A stretch of 64,000 bases of DNA from Aquimarina mytili (GTDB taxonomy: Bacteria; Bacteroidota; Bacteroidia; Flavobacteriales; Flavobacteriaceae): assembly GCF_016735115.1 (NCBI RefSeq), contig NZ_JAERQJ010000001.1, forward strand, positions 647,575-711,574, given 5' to 3'. The notes beneath the pieces were generated by a model that saw nothing but the letters and a program-made list of their open reading frames with translations, did not search any database and was not told the DNA's origin. A program made the translations under genes and the position numbers. Of the stretch, positions 27,524-36,278 are shown one piece after another (position 1 is the stretch's first letter; each line of letters opens with the position of its first letter).

Positions 27524-28195
27524 TTAAGTAGGAAGTAATTTTTTCTGCATTGATATGAATTGGGAATTATAATTAATAATTCCATTTTTTCTTAAAGCAC
27601 TCATAACATTGCTAACTGTTTGTCTTGAGGTATTCGTAAGATGTGAAATATCTTTATGAGACAATAGATTTTTGGCGACGACTGTATCATCCTTATTTTC
27701 GCCAAACTCTTGAATATAGTCTTTAATGAATTCTGTGATCCTAGAATTACTGTCTTTATACAATAAATCCTTAAGTCTTCTTTCTAATTTTTTAATGCGT
27801 AGGCCATATACTTTTAGTACACCATTTTTTAAAGATTTATGTTTTTCCATAATCTTTTCCATACGATCAGCTTCTATATAGCATACGATGCAATCTTCTA
27901 GGGCTATTGCTTGTTCTTCTGCTGCAGCTTGGGCATCGTATAATGATAATTCTCCAAAAATATGTCCCTTCTTTACAATATATTTTGCAGCATTATTAGA
28001 CGTGTCTACAATTTTAATAGTTCCTTTTTTAAGAAAAAAGATGCTTTTTTTATCCTTGTTTAGTAATTGAATTGTGCCTCCTTTATCAATGTTTTCCATT
28101 TCAAGAATCTCACACATACGCATCATTGTAATTCTGCCAAGTTTATTAAAAAGATTAAATCCTTCCAGAAACCAATATTTGGTATATGTATTCAA
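27524..28195 (-). CDS. Crp/Fnr-family regulator heading the Rieske operon
   Basis: 223 residues: beta-roll sensor domain (about 25-145, with SIFFLKKGTIKIVDTSN and GHIFGELSLYDAQ) and a C-terminal winged helix-turn-helix (LSHKDISHLTNTSRQTVSNVMSALRKNGII, in pieces about residues 178-207). The GELSLYD motif resembles the phosphate-binding cassette of true cNMP-binding members, but the key Arg is not evident, so the ligand is open. It is more distant from the two regulators at 12-15 kb than they are from each other. First gene of the minus-strand run that ends with ppk1, so it probably controls that operon. Confidence 0.85.
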   Translation of the reverse strand: MNTYTKYWFLEGFNLFNKLGRITMMRMCEILEMENIDKGGTIQLLNKDKKSIFFLKKGTIKIVDTSNNAAKYIVKKGHIFGELSLYDAQAAAEEQAIALEDCIVCYIEADRMEKIMEKHKSLKNGVLKVYGLRIKKLERRLKDLLYKDSNSRITEFIKDYIQEFGENKDDTVVAKNLLSHKDISHLTNTSRQTVSNVMSALRKNGIINYNSQFISMQKKLLPT

Positions 28196-28334
28196 AGAGA
28201 GTTGGTTTATAAGTTAGTATAGTTAAAAGTAGTGAATTTTGATAAGACCTTAGTAGTATTAATTTGTGGAAACTTACTGTAGGCGACAATTACTAAAAAT
28301 TTGCAAGTCAATTCCTTATGTTCTTGAATAGTAA

Positions 28335-28359
28335 AAAAACCCCTGGATTAGGGGTTTTT
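28335..28359 (-). terminator. intrinsic terminator after ssb (bidirectional shape)
   Basis: A perfect 9-bp stem (AAAAACCCC with GGGGTTTTT) and 7-base loop lies 27 bases past the ssb stop on the minus strand; the stem itself supplies the T tract. Confidence 0.8.
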
Positions 28360-28385
28360 GATTGTTAGAATTGTAAAAAAGCTTT

Positions 28386-28721
28386 CTATTTATTTCCTAG
28401 CATTAATAGTTCATTACAAACTATTTCGGTAATGTATCTTTTTTGGCCTTCACTATCTTCGTAACTTCTAGAGGTCAGTTTACCTTCAACGGCAATTTCT
28501 TGCCCTTTGTTTACATATTTTTCGATGATATCTGCAGTTTTACCCCAAGCTACAATATTATGCCATTGCGTATCTGTTATTTTATCACCTTGTTTGTTGT
28601 AATAATAATCATTTGTAGCGATTGAGAATTTGGCTAATTTTTTACCAGATTCTAGAGTAATAATTTCTGGTTCTTGTCCTAAGTTTCCAATCAACTGTAC
28701 TTTGTTTTTTAGCGTGTTCAT
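28386..28721 (-). CDS. ssb: single-stranded DNA-binding protein, short form
   Basis: 111 residues forming one OB fold: MNTLKNKVQLIGNLGQEPE start, then KLAKFSIATND, TQWHNIVAWGKTADIIEKYV and GQEIAVEGKLTSRSY, all typical SSB strands. It binds single-stranded DNA as a tetramer in the cytoplasm. It ends at NELLMLGNK right after the OB fold: the long disordered linker and acidic DDIPF-type tip, used by housekeeping SSB to recruit repair proteins, are absent. It is probably a secondary SSB, for example for uptake or recombination, with the main ssb elsewhere. Single gene with its own terminator. Confidence 0.9.
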   Translation of the reverse strand: MNTLKNKVQLIGNLGQEPEIITLESGKKLAKFSIATNDYYYNKQGDKITDTQWHNIVAWGKTADIIEKYVNKGQEIAVEGKLTSRSYEDSEGQKRYITEIVCNELLMLGNK

Positions 28722-28907
28722 AATTTTAGTTTTACGTGTTAAACAATTGATACTATCGAGTTCTGATGTTTCGACAATGCAAACATAGAAGAGTCTGTTT
28801 TAGAGATTCGGTTAGGAAGTGTTTAATTTCGTTTGTAATTATTTGTAACCGTTTGTAAATAATTATTTGATTATAAAGCAGAGATTTATGAGTTTTTTAA
28901 AATGTTA

Positions 28908-28915
28908 TATTTTTG
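28908..28915 (+). promoter_or_regulatory. candidate -7 box for the acetyltransferase gene
   Basis: TATTTTTG fits the Bacteroidota TAnnTTTG consensus, 19 bases before the start codon at 28935; the -33 region is only weakly matched (TTTATG near 28885). Confidence 0.4.
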
Positions 28916-28934
28916 AATTAAAATAAGTGTTTTA

Positions 28935-29459
28935 ATGGGGGATTCAAATATTCTATTGCGACAACTAAAGCTTTCTGATGTTAGCCAATTGACCATACTG
29001 GCTAATAATAAAAAGGTATGGGATAATGTAAGAGATTATTTTCCTTATCCGTACACCGAAAAAGATGCCGAGGTTTTTATAAATCTAACTAAAGAGCAAA
29101 ATCCTAGGCAAAGTTTTGGCATCGAATTCAATGGTGAACTCTGTGGAGTAATTAGTCTTATACCACAAAAAGATGTATATAAAAAATCCGCAGAAATAGG
29201 ATATTGGATTGGTGAACCTTATTGGGGAAAAGGAATCATGACTAAAGCTGTAGGATTAATTACCAGATATGGATTTGACGAATTAAACGTAATCAGAATA
29301 TTTGCAGGCATTTTTGAGTATAATGTAGCTTCTATGAAGATTTTGGAAAATAATGGTTATAAAAAGGAGGCAATATCTGAAAAAGCTGTATTTAAAAATG
29401 GCAAGATATGGGATGAACATCGCTACTATATTCTAAACAAAGACTATAGTATGAAATAA
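28935..29459 (+). CDS. GNAT-family N-acetyltransferase (RimJ/RimL-like)
   Basis: 174 residues with the full GNAT order: N-terminal LRQLKLSDVSQLTILANN, the central ELCGVISLIP strand, the acetyl-CoA binding loop GEPYWGKGIMTKAV at about 93-106, then NVIRIFAGIFEYNVASMKIL and NGYKKEAI. This pattern matches RimJ/RimL-type enzymes that acetylate protein N-termini or small molecules; the substrate is unknown. Cytoplasmic, single gene with a candidate promoter just upstream. No clear terminator follows directly. Confidence 0.88.
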   Translation: MGDSNILLRQLKLSDVSQLTILANNKKVWDNVRDYFPYPYTEKDAEVFINLTKEQNPRQSFGIEFNGELCGVISLIPQKDVYKKSAEIGYWIGEPYWGKGIMTKAVGLITRYGFDELNVIRIFAGIFEYNVASMKILENNGYKKEAISEKAVFKNGKIWDEHRYYILNKDYSMK

Positions 29460-29834
29460 CTCAATCCCTCTTCAATTATCTCACAAATACTTATATGAAA
29501 ACTAGTAGCCTAATTAAGTATTTTTAGTGATCAATCAGGCGTATGCCTGTTTGATTATCAAAAGGGCATAAATCACATAAAATAACATTTATGCTCACAA
29601 CAGCCCAAGCGAATCTGTATTAGGCTTATTATATCTATTCAAAGAATTTATAAAAGGCGTTAGAGGATTTAAAATCACTCACGTTGTAACATTTTTTAAA
29701 ATAAATTGGAATTAGGGGGGTAGGGTATATAATAACTAGCTCGTTTTATTAGTGTAAACAAATAAATAATCTGTAAAATATTATAGGGTTTGAGGGACAA
29801 ACGAATGCTATACTATGTAGATTTTTTAAATTTT

Positions 29835-29865
29835 AAGATGGAAAGAGAAATCTTTCCATCTTTTT
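29835..29865 (+). terminator. orphan strong intrinsic terminator
   Basis: A perfect 12-bp stem (AAGATGGAAAGA with TCTTTCCATCTT), GAAA loop and T5 tail. The nearest upstream gene on this strand ends 376 bases earlier, so it may end a non-coding RNA or a long 3-prime untranslated region. Confidence 0.75.
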
Positions 29866-29973
29866 GTATCACTATAAAAAGACATTGTCATTCTGATATC
29901 CAAGTGTGGGATTAATGCCGTACTTTGTTAATAAAAGATCAGAATTCATAAAAGAGTTGAGTTTGTATTATGA

Positions 29974-29998
29974 ATCCTGAACCTTTGGGGTTCAGGAT
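29974..29998. repeat. perfect 10-bp hairpin, dispersed-repeat-like
   Basis: ATCCTGAACC and GGTTCAGGAT flank a 5-base loop with no T run on either strand. The TTCAGGAT sequence type occurs in dispersed intergenic repeats of flavobacteria (general knowledge). Confidence 0.45.
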
Positions 29999-30038
29999 GG
30001 CAATTTTGATATAAAAGATAGGAGCTTTTATGATGCTT

Positions 30039-30665
30039 TCAAGGTAATACTTCTTCAAACTTAAGTTGGTTGTCGATTATAGTATTGTTGTATTTTAGGG
30101 TCCAACCTAACGAATTAGTGAGTATATATATCTTCTGTAGTTCACTAATGAGTCGATTTTCAGAATTCGTTACTAGAGACGACTTTTTTACCTTCTTGTT
30201 AAGTTGTTGCACTACTTTTTGTCTGATTAAATTATGATCTTTTGGGTTAAACTGATTTAAAATACCATACTCAAGACTGTGATATTTTATATCGGGATTG
30301 ATGTTAATTTCAGGTTCAGGAATTTTAGTAATCACTACGGTTTTAATATCCTTATTAAGGATATACTCAATCTGACTAAGATCATAAGATACTTCCACTT
30401 TTGCGTTGACAACCACCAATGCAGTTTTTATTGTAGGAATAAAAGAATACACTTTTTTGTTCTCTTTATAATTGATCACTTCAGAGAAATGGCCTTCTGT
30501 AACTACAAGTTTACCAACATTTTTTATTTGATTAAGGATAAGATCTGATGATTGAAGCTCAGTTTTTCTAGCCGTAGATTGATCGATAAAATACTTTATT
30601 CCGAATACCAAAAGGGCAGTTATAAGTGCACCAAGTAAAAAATTACGCATAGGGTATACTTTCAT
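30039..30665 (-). CDS. DUF4230 membrane-anchored protein
   Basis: 208 residues: one N-terminal membrane helix (FLLGALITALLVFGIKYFI, about 9-27), then a periplasmic-type domain of the DUF4230 kind with KNVGKLVVTEGHFSEVINY, TALVVVNAKVEVSYDLS and a conserved helical C-terminal part. The family is widespread in Bacteroidota and has no known function. A second in-frame Met at residue 6 (30650) gives a more usual start, MRNFLLGAL, and may be the true one. Single gene, with no recognisable partner. Confidence 0.75.
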   Translation of the reverse strand: MKVYPMRNFLLGALITALLVFGIKYFIDQSTARKTELQSSDLILNQIKNVGKLVVTEGHFSEVINYKENKKVYSFIPTIKTALVVVNAKVEVSYDLSQIEYILNKDIKTVVITKIPEPEININPDIKYHSLEYGILNQFNPKDHNLIRQKVVQQLNKKVKKSSLVTNSENRLISELQKIYILTNSLGWTLKYNNTIIDNQLKFEEVLP

Positions 30666-30683
30666 GTTTCGTATAAATGTACA

Positions 30684-30720
30684 TAAAAAAATATAGCCCT
30701 TCTATAAAAAGAAAGGCTAT
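30684..30720 (-). terminator. intrinsic terminator after the DUF4136 gene
   Basis: On the minus strand an 11-bp stem with one mismatch (ATAGCCTTTCT with AGAAGGGCTAT) is followed by a T run, 24 bases past the stop at 30744. Confidence 0.7.
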
Positions 30721-30743
30721 ACCCATGTAAAGAAATATTGGTC

Positions 30744-31292
30744 TTATTTTATTTGTGGCGGGTATTTTTCGAGGATTGCACCCACAATTTTATTCATTTT
30801 TTCTTGTTTTTTTTCTACTCTTTCTGTTAAGGCGGCTGTTCCCATTCCTTGCCATATCAATTCTTTTTTAGAAGCGTCAATAAGATCTATATATAAAGTG
30901 CCTTCAGTCACACGAGAAACGGTATTGTAATTGGGACCCCAGAACCAAGGATTCCATCCCCAGCCATAACCCCAACCTGGACCCCAGCCCCAGCCCCAGT
31001 TATTTTGATAGAGATTTACATTTTCTCGGGTTTTTGTGAAAATACTAACAAGCATATCGGGATTTTCTGATTTAATAAATCCTTTAGAGGTCATATCTGC
31101 TTCGATAGCTCTTAGAATACGTTTTTTGTCTAGATCACTAATTTCTGCTTTATCAATTCCTGGTTTATAAAAAGCAAAACTTTTATATGTATTGAAATTT
31201 GCCTGCTTATCATAATCTGAAGCTACACGTACCGTAGAGCAGGAACTAAGCATTATGATAAGGATTAATGATACAAGTGATAAAAATTTCAT
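30744..31292 (-). CDS. DUF4136 lipoprotein
   Basis: 182 residues with a lipoprotein signal (MLSSC, Cys18). The DUF4136 pattern is clear: VRVASDYDKQANFNTYKSFAF after the signal, then GTLYIDLIDASKKELIWQGMG and a C-terminal KYPP. A glycine/tryptophan-rich loop (NNWGWGWGPGWGYGWGW, about residues 98-114) sits in the middle, as in other members of the family. Periplasmic or outer-membrane attached; the function is unknown. It lies downstream of the DUF5522 gene with an 81-base gap on the same strand. Confidence 0.8.
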   Translation of the reverse strand: MKFLSLVSLILIIMLSSCSTVRVASDYDKQANFNTYKSFAFYKPGIDKAEISDLDKKRILRAIEADMTSKGFIKSENPDMLVSIFTKTRENVNLYQNNWGWGWGPGWGYGWGWNPWFWGPNYNTVSRVTEGTLYIDLIDASKKELIWQGMGTAALTERVEKKQEKMNKIVGAILEKYPPQIK

Positions 31293-31373
31293 AATCCTAT
31301 ATTTTTTAGAGATTTAACAATAGCTTTTACGATTATTGCTCACAATAATCATACCATGGCATAGATCTTGTTT

Positions 31374-31550
31374 CTATTTTTTTGAGTAGCTATTCGTTTT
31401 TTTGTCATAGCCATATGGGCAATGCCTGCAGCCACTCTCACAGCAATACCCCCTTCTAAGGTGATATTGTTCTGTAAAACATCGATACCCTTCTGGGGTA
31501 ATATAATAATCTCCTTCTTTTGGAGTTAATATTTTTTTAGGGTTACTCAT
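31374..31550 (-). CDS. DUF5522 small cysteine-rich protein
   Basis: A 58-residue protein from ATG at 31550 to TAG at 31374. It contains GDYYITPEGYRCFTEQYHLR followed by a cysteine cluster (C36, C37, C41, C44: CCESGCRHC) and PYGYDK, the pattern of DUF5522. Four closely spaced Cys plus a His suggest metal or Fe-S binding, but no function is known. It is divergent from the 31580 operon, with 29 bases between start codons. Confidence 0.75.
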   Translation of the reverse strand: MSNPKKILTPKEGDYYITPEGYRCFTEQYHLRRGYCCESGCRHCPYGYDKKTNSYSKK

Positions 31551-31579
31551 CTAATACAAAAATAGTATCTTGTAATTAT

Positions 31580-31906
31580 ATGCGCATTGTTGTTAACAAA
31601 TATTTGATAGGACGCCACTTTGTTGGGTTAGCTCTTTGGCCATTTATTGTAGTCAAAGATTCATTCCTTAAAGATGATGAAGCCTTTATTAATCACGAAA
31701 AAATTCATATCAGACAACAAGCAGAGTTGTTGGTATTGCCATTCTATATTCTTTATTTTGCAGAATATATTATTAGGGTGTTTCAATATCGAAACTTACA
31801 ATTAGCGTATCGTAATATTTCTTTTGAGAGAGAAGCTTACTACAATGAAGATGATCTTAATTATCTAAAAAAGAGAAAACCCTGGAGTTTTATTAAATAT
31901 TTTTAA
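31580..31906 (+). CDS. small HExxH membrane protein of unknown function
   Basis: 108 residues with two hydrophobic stretches (about 10-25 and 50-66). HEKIH at 39-43 is a zinc-protease type HExxH on a helix, followed by QQAELL and a membrane helix; a downstream SFEREAY (81-87) offers a glutamate third ligand as in gluzincins such as M56 or M48 fragments. The protein is much smaller than those families, so it may be a minimal metalloprotease or an inactive relative. First gene of a tight plus-strand operon: the next start codon follows its stop directly. Confidence 0.6.
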   Translation: MRIVVNKYLIGRHFVGLALWPFIVVKDSFLKDDEAFINHEKIHIRQQAELLVLPFYILYFAEYIIRVFQYRNLQLAYRNISFEREAYYNEDDLNYLKKRKPWSFIKYF

Positions 31907-32848
31907 ATGCATATTTTTTCTTCGGAAACTGTACTTTCAGAAAATCAAAAGATTAATCATCCGATTCTGGATAATGCACAAGTTTCACTTTATATCAAGA
32001 GAGAAGATCAGATTGATAAAGATGTTTCCGGGAATAAATTCAGAAAATTAAAGTACAATCTTACAGAAGCTAAGCGATTAAAACATCATACAGTTTTGAC
32101 GTTTGGAGGAGCCTATAGTAATCACATCACAGCAACCGCTGCAGCAGCAAAGATGGTAGGACTAGACAGTATTGGTGTTATCAGGGGTGATGAATTAGGT
32201 AAAAATATCGATAAAACCTTGTCAGAAAACGACACTTTACGTTTTGCCAATACTAATGGGATGCGTCTTAGGTTTGTTACCAGAGAAGACTACCGAGAAA
32301 AAACTTCTGAAGCTTTTTTAGAGAAATTGGCTAAAGAGTTCGGTTCTTTTTTTTTAATTCCTGAAGGCGGAACAAACGAGTTGGCGGTTAAAGGATGCGA
32401 AGAAATACTTACAAAACAAGATGAAAGTTTTGATTTTATTTGCACTGCCGTAGGTACAGGGGGTACTATCTCGGGTATTATTAATAGTAGTAATACTAGT
32501 CAAACTATATTAGGGTTTCCAGCTTTGAAGGGTGATTTTTTATCCGAAGAGATTTCAAAATTTACGTCCAGGACAAATTGGAAATTGGTAACCGATTATC
32601 ATTTTGGAGGATACGGTAAAATAAATAAAGAAGGTGTAGAGTTTATAAATGATTTTTATAGACAACACAATGTTTTATTAGATCCAATCTACACGGGTAA
32701 GATGCTCTATGGAATTTTTGACATGGTGCATAAAGGTGTTTTTCCAAAAAATACTCGTATTTTAGCCGTGCATACCGGAGGGTTACAAGGTATAGCAGGG
32801 ATGAACGAAAAATTAAAGAAAAAGAAGCTACCCCTTATTACAACTTAA
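31907..32848 (+). CDS. PLP-dependent ACC deaminase / D-cysteine desulfhydrase family enzyme
   Basis: 313 residues of the tryptophan-synthase-beta fold. The PLP lysine is K44 in SGNKFRKLKYN; GGAYSNHITATAAAAKMVG is the substrate/phosphate region, and FICTAVGTGGTISGI binds the PLP phosphate. Members open 1-aminocyclopropane-1-carboxylate or release sulfide from D-cysteine; these cannot be separated by eye. In flavobacteria D-cysteine desulfhydrase activity is plausible. Starts with the first base after the previous stop and is followed after 8 bases by the LysM lipoprotein, so co-transcribed. Confidence 0.88.
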   Translation: MHIFSSETVLSENQKINHPILDNAQVSLYIKREDQIDKDVSGNKFRKLKYNLTEAKRLKHHTVLTFGGAYSNHITATAAAAKMVGLDSIGVIRGDELGKNIDKTLSENDTLRFANTNGMRLRFVTREDYREKTSEAFLEKLAKEFGSFFLIPEGGTNELAVKGCEEILTKQDESFDFICTAVGTGGTISGIINSSNTSQTILGFPALKGDFLSEEISKFTSRTNWKLVTDYHFGGYGKINKEGVEFINDFYRQHNVLLDPIYTGKMLYGIFDMVHKGVFPKNTRILAVHTGGLQGIAGMNEKLKKKKLPLITT

Positions 32849-32856
32849 TATAGAAA

Positions 32857-33762
32857 ATGAGGAAATTTATTTCACTATTATGTGTCGCTGTTTTTTTGAT
32901 TTCTTGCGGAGGAAGTAAAAAAACAGTTATTTCACGAACAGAAACAACAGTACCCAAACGAACAACTAAGATAGAACGTAAGGCGCAAGCAATTAAATCA
33001 GAAAAATTACCTGATGTTACTCCTCGCAAAAAAGCTCCGGCTTCAATTCCTTACAAAGAAAGAGTACAACGCTATATCTATGAATTTTCTGAAATAGCGA
33101 TGAGTGAAATGAAGACTTATGGTATACCTGCCAGTATTACTCTGGCGCAAGGAATTCTGGAATCGGGAGCAGGATATGGAGAGTTGACTCAAAGAGCAAA
33201 AAATCACTTTGGAATTAAATGCCATAATTGGAAAGGTGATCGCGTATATCATGATGATGATCTTTCTCAAGAGTGCTTCAGAAAATATGACAATGCCAGC
33301 GAATCTTTTAGAGATCATTCTTTGTTTTTAAAGAATAGAAAACGATATTCAAGACTTTTTACGTTCAATAAAAAAGATTATAAATCTTGGGCAAGAGGAC
33401 TAAGAGAAGCAGGATATGCTACCGATAAAAAGTATCCAGAAAAACTTATAGGTATTATCGAAAGATATCAATTGTATACTTTTGACGATCAGGTACTGGG
33501 TCGTAGCAATAAGAATAGGGTTCGTAAAGAAATCAAAAAAGAAGTCAAAAAAGATATTGCCACAGTAGTAACATCACCTATTCGTACTCAGGATGGAGGT
33601 CATGTGGTACAACAAGGAGATACCTTATATTCTATCTCAAGAAGGTATAAAATCTCTGTACAAGAACTTAGATCATATAATAACCTCGCAGACAATACAA
33701 TACATGTCGGGCAAGTACTTAAAGTAGCTGCCGAAGATGAGGAAGAAGAAGATTTCAACTAA
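32857..33762 (+). CDS. lipoprotein glucosaminidase (GH73) with LysM domain
   Basis: 301 residues. Lipoprotein signal FLISC (Cys17), a basic linker to about 60, a GH73 endo-beta-N-acetylglucosaminidase domain about 65-215 with catalytic Glu102 in [13 protein letters not shown] and the NHFGIKCH block, a basic spacer, and a C-terminal LysM (about 249-297, [16 protein letters not shown]). It should bind and cut the glycan strands of peptidoglycan in the periplasm. In an operon with a PLP enzyme before and hemL two bases after. Confidence 0.9.
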   Translation: MRKFISLLCVAVFLISCGGSKKTVISRTETTVPKRTTKIERKAQAIKSEKLPDVTPRKKAPASIPYKERVQRYIYEFSEIAMSEMKTYGIPASITLAQGILESGAGYGELTQRAKNHFGIKCHNWKGDRVYHDDDLSQECFRKYDNASESFRDHSLFLKNRKRYSRLFTFNKKDYKSWARGLREAGYATDKKYPEKLIGIIERYQLYTFDDQVLGRSNKNRVRKEIKKEVKKDIATVVTSPIRTQDGGHVVQQGDTLYSISRRYKISVQELRSYNNLADNTIHVGQVLKVAAEDEEEEDFN

Positions 33763-33764
33763 TC

Positions 33765-35054
33765 ATGATATACCAAAGAAGCAGTGCATTATTTGCAGCA
33801 GCACAAAAAGTAATTCCAGGAGGAGTTAACTCACCAGTTAGAGCATTTAAAGCCGTAGGAGGAGACCCCATATTTGTTAAAGAAGCCAAAGGAGCATATT
33901 TATATGATGAGGATGGTAATCGATTGATTGATTATATCAATTCTTGGGGACCAATGATTTTGGGGCATGCACACCCTCCTGTAGTTGATGCAGTGGTCGA
34001 AAAAACTAAAAAAGGAACTAGCTTTGGGATGCCTACAGAAATCGAGACCCAGATTGCAGAGTTAGCGGTTTCTATGGTGCCTAATATTGATAAAATACGC
34101 TTTGTCAACTCAGGAACAGAAGCTTGTATGAGTGCTGTGCGCTTGGCTAGAGGGTATACCGGTAAAGATAAAATAATCAAATTTGCAGGTTGTTATCATG
34201 GGCATAGCGATTCTTTTCTAATCCAAGCGGGTAGTGGCGCTGTTACTTTTGGAAGCCCCAATAGTCCAGGTGTTACTAAAGGTACTGCTCAAGATACGCT
34301 TTTAGCAAGGTATAACGATCTAGATCAAGTTGAAGAGATTATCGAATCTAATAAAAACGAAATTGCCTGCATTATTATTGAACCTGTAGCGGGCAACATG
34401 GGCTGTATCCCACCAATAAAAGGATTTCTTCAGGGGTTGAGAGCTTTATGTGATACGCATGGTATACTTTTAATTTTTGATGAGGTGATGACTGGCTTTA
34501 GACTTGCCAAAGGAGGAGCGCAAGAGTTATTAGGAGTAGATGCCGATATCGTTACTTTTGGTAAAGTAATCGGAGGAGGATTGCCGGTAGGGGCATTTGC
34601 AGCACGAGAGGAAATTATGAATCACCTAGCACCTTTAGGTCCAGTATATCAAGCCGGTACTTTGAGTGGTAATCCATTGGCTATGGCAGCAGGATTAGCT
34701 ATGCTTAATGAGCTTAATAACACTCCAGAAATCTTTAAGAGCTTAGCAGAAAAAACCGAATATTTACATGAAGGGATCGAAAAAGCCTTGTTGCATCATA
34801 ATGTCACCCATACAATCAATAGAGTGGGGTCTATGATTTCTGTACACTTTGCTAAAGACGAGGTAGTAGATTTTGATACAGCAGCCAATGGAAATAACGA
34901 TACTTTTAAAAAATTCTTTCATGGTATGTTGGATCATGGGATCTATATAGCCCCAAGTGCTTTTGAAACCTGGTTTATAACAGATGCACTTACTTATGAA
35001 GATTTAGATGAAACTATAGCCGCAGTGAATACAGTGTCAAGTACTTTGTTTTAG
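33765..35054 (+). CDS. hemL: glutamate-1-semialdehyde 2,1-aminomutase
   Basis: 429 residues. Converts glutamate-1-semialdehyde to 5-aminolevulinate in the C5 route of tetrapyrrole (heme) synthesis. Class III aminotransferase signatures: [33 protein letters not shown] and PLP Lys267 in [13 protein letters not shown]. Length and motifs are normal for HemL. Cytoplasmic. It follows the LysM glucosaminidase after two bases; the start [10 protein letters not shown] matches the family start. Last gene of the operon; no terminator seen. Confidence 0.95.
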   Translation: MIYQRSSALFAAAQKVIPGGVNSPVRAFKAVGGDPIFVKEAKGAYLYDEDGNRLIDYINSWGPMILGHAHPPVVDAVVEKTKKGTSFGMPTEIETQIAELAVSMVPNIDKIRFVNSGTEACMSAVRLARGYTGKDKIIKFAGCYHGHSDSFLIQAGSGAVTFGSPNSPGVTKGTAQDTLLARYNDLDQVEEIIESNKNEIACIIIEPVAGNMGCIPPIKGFLQGLRALCDTHGILLIFDEVMTGFRLAKGGAQELLGVDADIVTFGKVIGGGLPVGAFAAREEIMNHLAPLGPVYQAGTLSGNPLAMAAGLAMLNELNNTPEIFKSLAEKTEYLHEGIEKALLHHNVTHTINRVGSMISVHFAKDEVVDFDTAANGNNDTFKKFFHGMLDHGIYIAPSAFETWFITDALTYEDLDETIAAVNTVSSTLF

Positions 35055-35497
35055 CCACTTTTATCTATTGAAGTGAACTCGGGATGCTAAACTTACATTA
35101 AAGGTCAATCTTTTTTTAAATAAAAACTTAATTCCTGTCTATGGTGAAAGGGTCGATATAGGTTTTCTAATGCATTGGAAAAATCTTTTTATTTGATGCC
35201 TTTTGTTATACTAATTCTTTGCATCATTCCAGCCTTGTGTTTAGGTTTGGAGTTTCATTATTTTTTATGGTAAATAGTGAATAACTTCATTTTTTGACTT
35301 CAGAGCTTTGTTTACATAGAATATTTCAAAAATTTAGGGTAACACTTTTAATTGTTTTCACATTAAAGAGGGTAATTGTGCTACAACTATCTGTAAAAAG
35401 GGTTAAAATAAAGTTTTTGACAAGTTTTAAATTATTTGCAGTGATAAGTTTGCATGATTTTTAAAGTAAAGGAAAATAAACATAAAAATTAAAAGAA
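35055..35497. other. AT-rich gene-free region upstream of a lipoprotein gene
   Basis: About 440 bases after hemL. I see no gene, strong hairpin or clear repeat. A TTTTTGACAAG about 80 bases before the next start (near 35415) could be a -33-like element, but no matching -7 box is found. Confidence 0.35.
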
Positions 35498-36211
35498 ATG
35501 AAAACCCCAAAATTATTTTTAAATCAATTAAGTGTATTAGCATTGAGCTTTTTTATATGTGTTTCTTGTAGCAGCGATGATGATGTTGCTATTACAGGAG
35601 GTGATGTGCCAACAACAGTAACCGAAAGTGATGCAAAACAAATAACAGCATTTTCATTATTGGCAGTCGATAATGAAGGATTGTCTGCAGATATTACAGC
35701 TACGATTGATCAAGATGCTAAAACGATTAGTGCAGAGTTGCCTATTGGTTCTTCGGCAGCTTCATTAACTCCAACCTTAACTATTTCTGATGCTGCTACA
35801 GTGAGCCCAGGTAATAAGACTGAAGTTGATTTTACCCAACCTGTATCCTATACAGTAACTGCAGAAGATGGTTCTACAGCAGTATATACAGTAACTATTA
35901 CAGTATTAAAATCTGATGCCAAAGACATAACTTCTTTTACAATGTTAGCAGCAGATAATCCTGGATATTGCTGTGGTGATGTAACAAATTTTACCATAGA
36001 TGAAGACACCAATATAATTACCTTAGAAATGGCAGATGGTTCAGACTTTACTGCATTAAAGCCTACCATTGTAATATCTGATAAAGCTACAGTAAACCCA
36101 GGTAATAAAATTGCCAATGACTTTAGTGTAAGTGGTGGTGCAAAATATATAGTAACTGCCGAGGATGGTTCTGAAAAAGAATACACAATTAATATTATAA
36201 CCAGACGCTAA
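35498..36211 (+). CDS. lipoprotein with two DUF5018-like Ig-type domains
   Basis: 237 residues with a lipoprotein signal (CVSCSSDDD, Cys24) followed by an acidic linker, as in surface-exported Bacteroidota lipoproteins. Two tandem domains of about 85 residues follow (about 48-128 and 134-235), each with ITAFSLLAVDN or ITSFTMLAADN at the start, an ISDAATVSPGNK or ISDKATVNPGNK loop, and YTVTAEDGS or YIVTAEDGS near the end. These are DUF5018/bacterial Ig-like repeats, commonly found in surface carbohydrate-binding lipoproteins. Single gene with terminator downstream; binding partner unknown. Confidence 0.75.
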   Translation: MKTPKLFLNQLSVLALSFFICVSCSSDDDVAITGGDVPTTVTESDAKQITAFSLLAVDNEGLSADITATIDQDAKTISAELPIGSSAASLTPTLTISDAATVSPGNKTEVDFTQPVSYTVTAEDGSTAVYTVTITVLKSDAKDITSFTMLAADNPGYCCGDVTNFTIDEDTNIITLEMADGSDFTALKPTIVISDKATVNPGNKIANDFSVSGGAKYIVTAEDGSEKEYTINIITRR

Positions 36212-36241
36212 TCTATAACTGCATAATAAATAAATGTATAT

Positions 36242-36276
36242 AAACCCCTTTCTGTTAAATAGATAGAAGGGGTTTT
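36242..36276. terminator. bidirectional intrinsic terminator
   Basis: AAACCCCTT and AAGGGGTTT form a strong stem with T or A tracts on either side, between the convergent genes ending at 36211 (plus) and 36279 (minus). Confidence 0.75.
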
Positions 36277-36278
36277 AT

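Larger units (their letters stand above)
29460..30038. other. gene-free region rich in hairpins
   Basis: About 580 bases with no credible protein gene. It holds: a small hairpin CAGGC-GTAT-GCCTG (29536-29549); an 8-bp inverted repeat GCATAAAT/ATTTATGC (29566-29594); a strong terminator (29835-29865, listed separately); a TTGTCATTCTGAT stretch (29885-29897); and a 10-bp hairpin (29974-29998). The last two resemble dispersed flavobacterial repeat fragments. A small RNA ending at the terminator is possible. Confidence 0.45.
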
